From positions 126,091-190,090 of the forward strand of contig NZ_QVMG01000002.1 of the NCBI RefSeq assembly GCF_010500925.1: a stretch of 64,000 nt of DNA, in the 5' to 3' direction. The position numbers and the translations under genes are program-made. This stretch comes from Parabacteroides sp. 52. Lineage in GTDB: Bacteria; Bacteroidota; Bacteroidia; Bacteroidales; Tannerellaceae. The notes under the pieces are model-generated. The model was not told where the DNA came from and made no database searches. It saw only the letters and a program-made list of their open reading frames with translations. Positions 60,105 through 64,000 of this stretch are shown piece by piece; positions within the stretch are counted from its first letter, which is position 1; every line of letters starts with the position of its first letter.

Positions 60105-62450
60105 ATGGCTTCAAAAGTAAAAAAGATTATTTTTATTTCAGCATGGACTTTATATGCTGCTCTTTTAATCATAGTAGCGCTAATCTTTGTCGCTATTTCT
60201 AAAGGATCGATTGGATATATGCCTCCGGTGGAACAGCTGGAGAATCCTATTGATAAATATGCCTCCCAAATCATTTCAGTCGATGGAAAGACCTTAGGCA
60301 GTTTTGGCTTAAGCATGGATAACCGTATCCGCGTGAATTATGAAGACCTTTCACCGGATCTGGTAAATGCCTTGATTGCGACTGAGGATATTCGTTTTTC
60401 ACAACATAGTGGAATTGATGTAATCGGTTTGTTTCGGGCTATAGTAAAGCGTGGTATCCTGTTTCAAAAGAGTGGTGGAGGAGGCAGCACCATCACCCAG
60501 CAATTGGCAAAACAGCTGTATTCTCCGAATGCAGATAATTTCATTGAACGTATTTTTCAGAAACCGATTGAATGGGTTATAGCCGTTCAATTGGAACGTT
60601 TTTATACCAAAGAAGAGATTATCAATCTGTATCTGAACAAATTTGATTTTCTCTATAATGCCGTTGGTATTCAATCGGCTTCGCGTGTTTATTTTGGAAA
60701 GACTCCCCAAAGTCTGAAAATAGAAGAAGCAGCCACTTTGGTTGGCATGTGTAAGAATCCTTCTTTATACAATCCGGTGCGTCATAATGAGCGTACGCGC
60801 GGCAGAAGAAATGTGGTGTTCGAACAAATGTATAAAGCGGATTATCTATCGCGTGCAACGTGTGACTCCTTGAAAGCCTTGCCTCTTACTGTACATTTCA
60901 CCCGTATGGATCATAAAGACGGCTTGGCTCCTTATTACCGCGAATACCTTCGTATGGCCCTTACCGCAAAGAAACCTGTTCGAAGTAAATATGCATCCTG
61001 GCAGGCTCAGAAATTTAAAGAAGACTCTCTCGCTTGGGAAACAAATCCTCTATATGGATGGTGTAATAAAAATAAGAAAAGCGACGGCGACTATTACAAT
61101 ATCTATACAGATGGACTGAAGATTTATTCTACCATAGACTCGCGTATGCAGCAATATGCTGAAGAAGCAGTACGTGAACATATCGGAGGAGATCTTCAAC
61201 CTCTGTTTACCAAAGAAAAGAAAGGACGTACCTATGCTCCTTTTTCAAAAGACCTACGTTTGGGTCAAGTGGATACCATATTGATGCGTGCCATGCATCA
61301 GACAGACCGTTATCGTGCCCTGAAGAAAGAAGGACTCAAAGAAGAAGCGATCCGGGAAGAGTTCAAGAAGCCGGTCGATATGCGTGTGTTCAGTTGGAAA
61401 GGACCTATAGATACAATCATGTCACCTTGGGACTCCATTCGTTACCATAAGAGTTTTTTGCGTACGGCGTTTATGTCAATGGATACCCGTACAGGGCATG
61501 TGAAGGCCTATGTGGGAGGTATTGACTATAATTATTTTCAATATGATATGGTGAATGGAGGACGTCGTCAGATTGGCTCTACCATAAAACCTTATCTTTA
61601 TTCATTGGCTATGATTGAAGGTATTAGTCCCTGTGAACGGATGTTACATGTAAAACAAAGTTTGCGGGATGAGAATGGCAAGCTTTGGGAACCTCAGAAT
61701 TCAAGTCCTAAGAATGTCGGAGAGATGGTTACTATTCAATGGGGGTTGCAGAATTCCTCAAACTGGGTGACCGCTTATCTGATAAATAAATTATCTCCTT
61801 ATACATTTGTCCGCTTATTGCATTCCTTTGGGCTCAATAACCAAATGGATCCGGTTGTCGCCATAGCTCTTGGGACACCAGACGTGTCGGTAGGAGAGAT
61901 GGTAACCGGTTATTCAACCTTTGCCAATAACGGCATACGGGTCGATCCGCTTTATGTCACCCGCATAGAAGATTCCTATGGAAACACAATTGCCTCTTTC
62001 TCTACACAAATGAACGAAGTCTTGACGGAAGATGCCTCTTATAAGATGCTTCATATGTTGAAAGGAGTTGTCGATCAGGGTACCGGAACACGTATCCGTT
62101 TTCGGTATGGTATAAAAGCCGAAATGGGCGGAAAAACAGGAACAACGCAGAACAACTCGGATGGTTGGTTTATGGCTTTCACGCCAAGCCTTGTCGCCGG
62201 CTGCTGGGTAGGAGGAGAGGATCGTTCCATTCATTTCGATCGGCTGACCGAAGGGCAGGGAGCCAGTATGGCCTTGCCGGTTTATGGTCTGTTCATGCAA
62301 AAGGTATATGCAGACAAGACCTTGGGTTATTCTGAAGAGGAGACATTTATCATACCTCCTCAATACGCGGATCCCTGCGAAGAGTCTTCTCCTGAAAACC
62401 ATGAAGGGACTACTACCGGAGCCATGGGGATAGACCGAATGTTTGAATAA
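60105..62450 (+). CDS. Class A penicillin-binding protein (PBP1A-type)
   Basis: A 781-residue bifunctional peptidoglycan synthase. After one transmembrane helix (about residues 8-28), the glycosyltransferase domain shows EDIRFSQHSGID (Glu about residue 93) and GGSTITQQLAKQLYSP. The transpeptidase domain has the SxxK motif STIKPYLYSLAM (Ser about residue 491), SxN in LQNSSNWVTAYL, and KTG in GGKTGTTQNNSDGW (about residue 676). The segment between (about residues 300-400) is longer than in E. coli PBP1a. It makes and cross-links peptidoglycan strands in the periplasm. It has its own promoter. Confidence 0.93.
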   Translation: MASKVKKIIFISAWTLYAALLIIVALIFVAISKGSIGYMPPVEQLENPIDKYASQIISVDGKTLGSFGLSMDNRIRVNYEDLSPDLVNALIATEDIRFSQHSGIDVIGLFRAIVKRGILFQKSGGGGSTITQQLAKQLYSPNADNFIERIFQKPIEWVIAVQLERFYTKEEIINLYLNKFDFLYNAVGIQSASRVYFGKTPQSLKIEEAATLVGMCKNPSLYNPVRHNERTRGRRNVVFEQMYKADYLSRATCDSLKALPLTVHFTRMDHKDGLAPYYREYLRMALTAKKPVRSKYASWQAQKFKEDSLAWETNPLYGWCNKNKKSDGDYYNIYTDGLKIYSTIDSRMQQYAEEAVREHIGGDLQPLFTKEKKGRTYAPFSKDLRLGQVDTILMRAMHQTDRYRALKKEGLKEEAIREEFKKPVDMRVFSWKGPIDTIMSPWDSIRYHKSFLRTAFMSMDTRTGHVKAYVGGIDYNYFQYDMVNGGRRQIGSTIKPYLYSLAMIEGISPCERMLHVKQSLRDENGKLWEPQNSSPKNVGEMVTIQWGLQNSSNWVTAYLINKLSPYTFVRLLHSFGLNNQMDPVVAIALGTPDVSVGEMVTGYSTFANNGIRVDPLYVTRIEDSYGNTIASFSTQMNEVLTEDASYKMLHMLKGVVDQGTGTRIRFRYGIKAEMGGKTGTTQNNSDGWFMAFTPSLVAGCWVGGEDRSIHFDRLTEGQGASMALPVYGLFMQKVYADKTLGYSEEETFIIPPQYADPCEESSPENHEGTTTGAMGIDRMFE

Positions 62451-62555
62451 AAACAATACGTAGGAAAAATAAAAAAAGAAGCTGTCCATCAGCCTCCTCA
62501 ACAGAGAACAGAGGAGAATATAGTAAATGTGAAAACTAAATAATTGAATGTATTT

Positions 62556-63779
62556 ATGAAAAAGATTTTAGGTCTGTTTTTTCTGGCAGCCGCTTTTGCC
62601 TGCACAGAGAGTAAAAATGTCGAGATTACGGTAAACAATCCGCTCGAAATGAATCGGGAGAACGAAGTCGTAGAACTGTCACCGGATGCATTATCTTCCA
62701 TCCAGGCGAAATATGGCGATCAGTTTCTTATCACAGATGCGAAAGGTACGGAAATAGCCTACCAGCTTACTTATGATAATAAGTTGATTTTCCCTGTTTC
62801 TGTAGGAGCTAAAAGTAGTACGGTTTATACCGTGGTATCAGGTACTCCGAAAGCTTATTCAACTATAAGCTGTGGCAAATTCTATCCGGAACGGGTAGAT
62901 GATATTGCCTGGGAAAATGATCGTGTCGCATTCCGTACTTACGGACCAGCCTTGCAGGCAACAGGAGAACGGGCTTTTGGATATGATATATGGACGAAAA
63001 GTGTATCCCATCCGGTAGTAGAAGCTCGTTATCATAAGGAGTTGAATCCTGAAACACGGGCAAAGATCGCGGAATTGCGGAAGACAGATCCGAAAGCTGC
63101 CCGCGAATTGGCCAATTCGGTTTCTTACCACTTCGATCACGGGGATGGACTGGATTATTATTCTGTTGGCCCGACATTGGGAGGAGGGACATCTGCTTTG
63201 ATGACAGACGATTCGATTGTTTATCCCTATTGTTATAAAACCTATGAGATCCTGGACAATGGTCCTTTGCGCTTTACTGTAAAATTGGTTTATAATCCGC
63301 TTACGGTCAAAGAGAATGACAATGTTATTGAAACCCGTTTGTTGTCTCTGGATGCTGGCACTCAACTGAATAAGGTTGTTCTCAACTATGAGAATCTGAC
63401 AGAAACAACTCCTATTGCAACCGGTATTGTCATACATGAACCCAGTGATGTATACCAGGCTGATGCAACGAAAGGATATATTGCTTATGCCGATCCTATC
63501 CATCCGGAAAATGGCCAGATCTATGCAGGAGCAGTAGTGCCTCAGATACAAACATTGAAAGAAGCCAAGGCTGTTTATTTCTCAGAGGAAGAGAAGAAAG
63601 ACCGTAAAGCCAATGGCCATGTTTTGGCAATCAGCGATTACACCCCCGGTAATGCATACACCTACTACTTCGGAGGTGGATGGAGTAAGTGGGGATTTGC
63701 TACACCGGAAGACTGGTTTGTCTATATGCAGACTGCTGCCGAAAAGATTAACAACCCGTTGACAGTGACAATTCAATAA
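62556..63779 (+). CDS. DUF4861 family lipoprotein
   Basis: A 407-residue lipoprotein (signal ILGLFFLAAAFAC, Cys about residue 16) of the DUF4861 family. Typical features are ITVNNPLEMNRENEVVEL near the start, YPERVDDIAWENDRVAFRTYG, GYDIWTKSVSHPVVEARYH, and the C-terminal YTYYFGGGWSKWGFATPEDW. DUF4861 proteins often accompany polysaccharide lyases and glycoside hydrolases in rhamnogalacturonan or ulvan clusters, and a role on unsaturated uronides has been proposed. None of those genes is near, so this is an orphan copy. The ATG at 62556 is chosen over the TTG at 62544. Confidence 0.85.
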   Translation: MKKILGLFFLAAAFACTESKNVEITVNNPLEMNRENEVVELSPDALSSIQAKYGDQFLITDAKGTEIAYQLTYDNKLIFPVSVGAKSSTVYTVVSGTPKAYSTISCGKFYPERVDDIAWENDRVAFRTYGPALQATGERAFGYDIWTKSVSHPVVEARYHKELNPETRAKIAELRKTDPKAARELANSVSYHFDHGDGLDYYSVGPTLGGGTSALMTDDSIVYPYCYKTYEILDNGPLRFTVKLVYNPLTVKENDNVIETRLLSLDAGTQLNKVVLNYENLTETTPIATGIVIHEPSDVYQADATKGYIAYADPIHPENGQIYAGAVVPQIQTLKEAKAVYFSEEEKKDRKANGHVLAISDYTPGNAYTYYFGGGWSKWGFATPEDWFVYMQTAAEKINNPLTVTIQ

Positions 63780-63804
63780 GAAAGTTCAGAAATACAAGAT
63801 CCCA

Positions 63805-63846
63805 AAGAGGGTGAAATCATTCGGTGATTTCACCCTCTTTTTTTGG
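63805..63846 (+). terminator. Intrinsic terminator after the DUF4861 gene
   Basis: AAAGAGGGTGAAATCA pairs with TGATTTCACCCTCTTT around a small TTCGG loop, followed by a T-run. Confidence 0.95.
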
Positions 63847-63939
63847 CGGATTCAATGATAGACAATAGGGGGGAACTCTTCTTCGATTGCAGTGAAGAGC
63901 TTCAGACGGCTTGCTGTTTTTATAAAAAACGGGGGAGGT

Positions 63940-64000
63940 ATTTTAGTGTTGATAGCTATCGTCAGTAGTAACGATAGCTATCATCAGTAGTAACGATAGT
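63940..64000. repeat. Palindromic element, family B copy 2 (cut by window end)
   Basis: The stretch 63948-64000 (53 bp) is identical to 49499-49551 of copy 1, including cores GATAGCTATC twice and the start of the third. The outer end is less conserved (ATTTTAGTG against ATTCTACTG). The rest of the element lies outside the window. Confidence 0.9.

Noticed and set aside
62859..63551. 230-codon antisense frame within the DUF4861 gene
   Set aside because: The sense gene matches DUF4861 along its length; the antisense frame has no domain.

Overview
The window is chromosomal DNA from a member of the Bacteroidales, most likely Parabacteroides or a close relative (Tannerellaceae). The order rests on promoters of the TTTG / TAnnTTTG type, the near absence of Shine-Dalgarno sequences, and families I know mainly from Bacteroidota: DUF4290, DUF4837, DUF4491 and DUF4861 proteins, a GldE-like CNNM/CBS protein, a lipoprotein form of LptC, and a bacterial myo-inositol-phosphate synthase. 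The genus is an inference from gene content. Most of the window is tightly packed housekeeping DNA with many 1-26 bp gene overlaps.

Layout. 1-2.0 kb (minus strand): a sugar-nucleotidyltransferase cut by the window edge, then myo-inositol-1-phosphate synthase, a likely inositol-lipid locus. 2.3-4.0 kb: an RRM RNA-binding protein and an outer-membrane protein. 4.4-10.2 kb: an envelope operon (DUF4290, murA, rimM, M23 peptidase, dxr, rseP). 10.3-17.5 kb (minus): a TPR protein, secA, a phosphatase-fold protein that seems to have lost its active site, and a DUF4105 protein. 17.8-27.0 kb: a pRiA4b-like protein, miaA, coaX, an outer-membrane protein, a TPR protein, lptC, a GldE-like protein and a PpiD/SurA-like foldase. 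27.1-30.5 kb: rlmN (behind a tandem repeat that carries its promoter), a DUF4837 lipoprotein, pdxA. 30.7-33.7 kb: a four-gene cluster (cytidylyltransferase, short-chain reductase, CDP-alcohol phosphotransferase, acyltransferase) that looks like an undescribed phospholipid pathway. 33.8-36.6 kb: a sigma-54-type activator, lptE, a hypothetical protein, secG. 36.9-43.6 kb: an AT-rich accessory stretch with small membrane proteins, lipoproteins, LemA, a DUF3137 protein, a MITE-like element and a gene remnant. 43.6-49.4 kb (minus): a complete overlapping biotin operon bioB-A-F-G-C-D behind a leader that ends in a terminator-like hairpin. 49.7-56.4 kb: an oxidoreductase, rluF, an acyl-CoA synthetase, DUF721-recF, a TPR protein. 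56.5-57.5 kb: ribH and three tRNAs. 57.7-63.8 kb: rfbC-rfbB, a lipoprotein, a class A penicillin-binding protein, a DUF4861 protein.

The main non-coding discovery is a set of about 100-bp palindromic intergenic elements at 4062, 17629, 49491 and 63940. They fall into two sequence families that share one architecture: four 22-bp units, each a 10-bp GA-N6-TC palindromic core plus a 12-bp palindromic spacer, enclosed by inverted ATTCT / AGAAT ends. Other points for a second look are the Cys-to-Asp change in MurA (predicted fosfomycin insensitivity), the biotin-operon leader, the uncharacterised lipid cluster, the LemA/DUF3137 island, and the promoter-bearing tandem repeat before rlmN.
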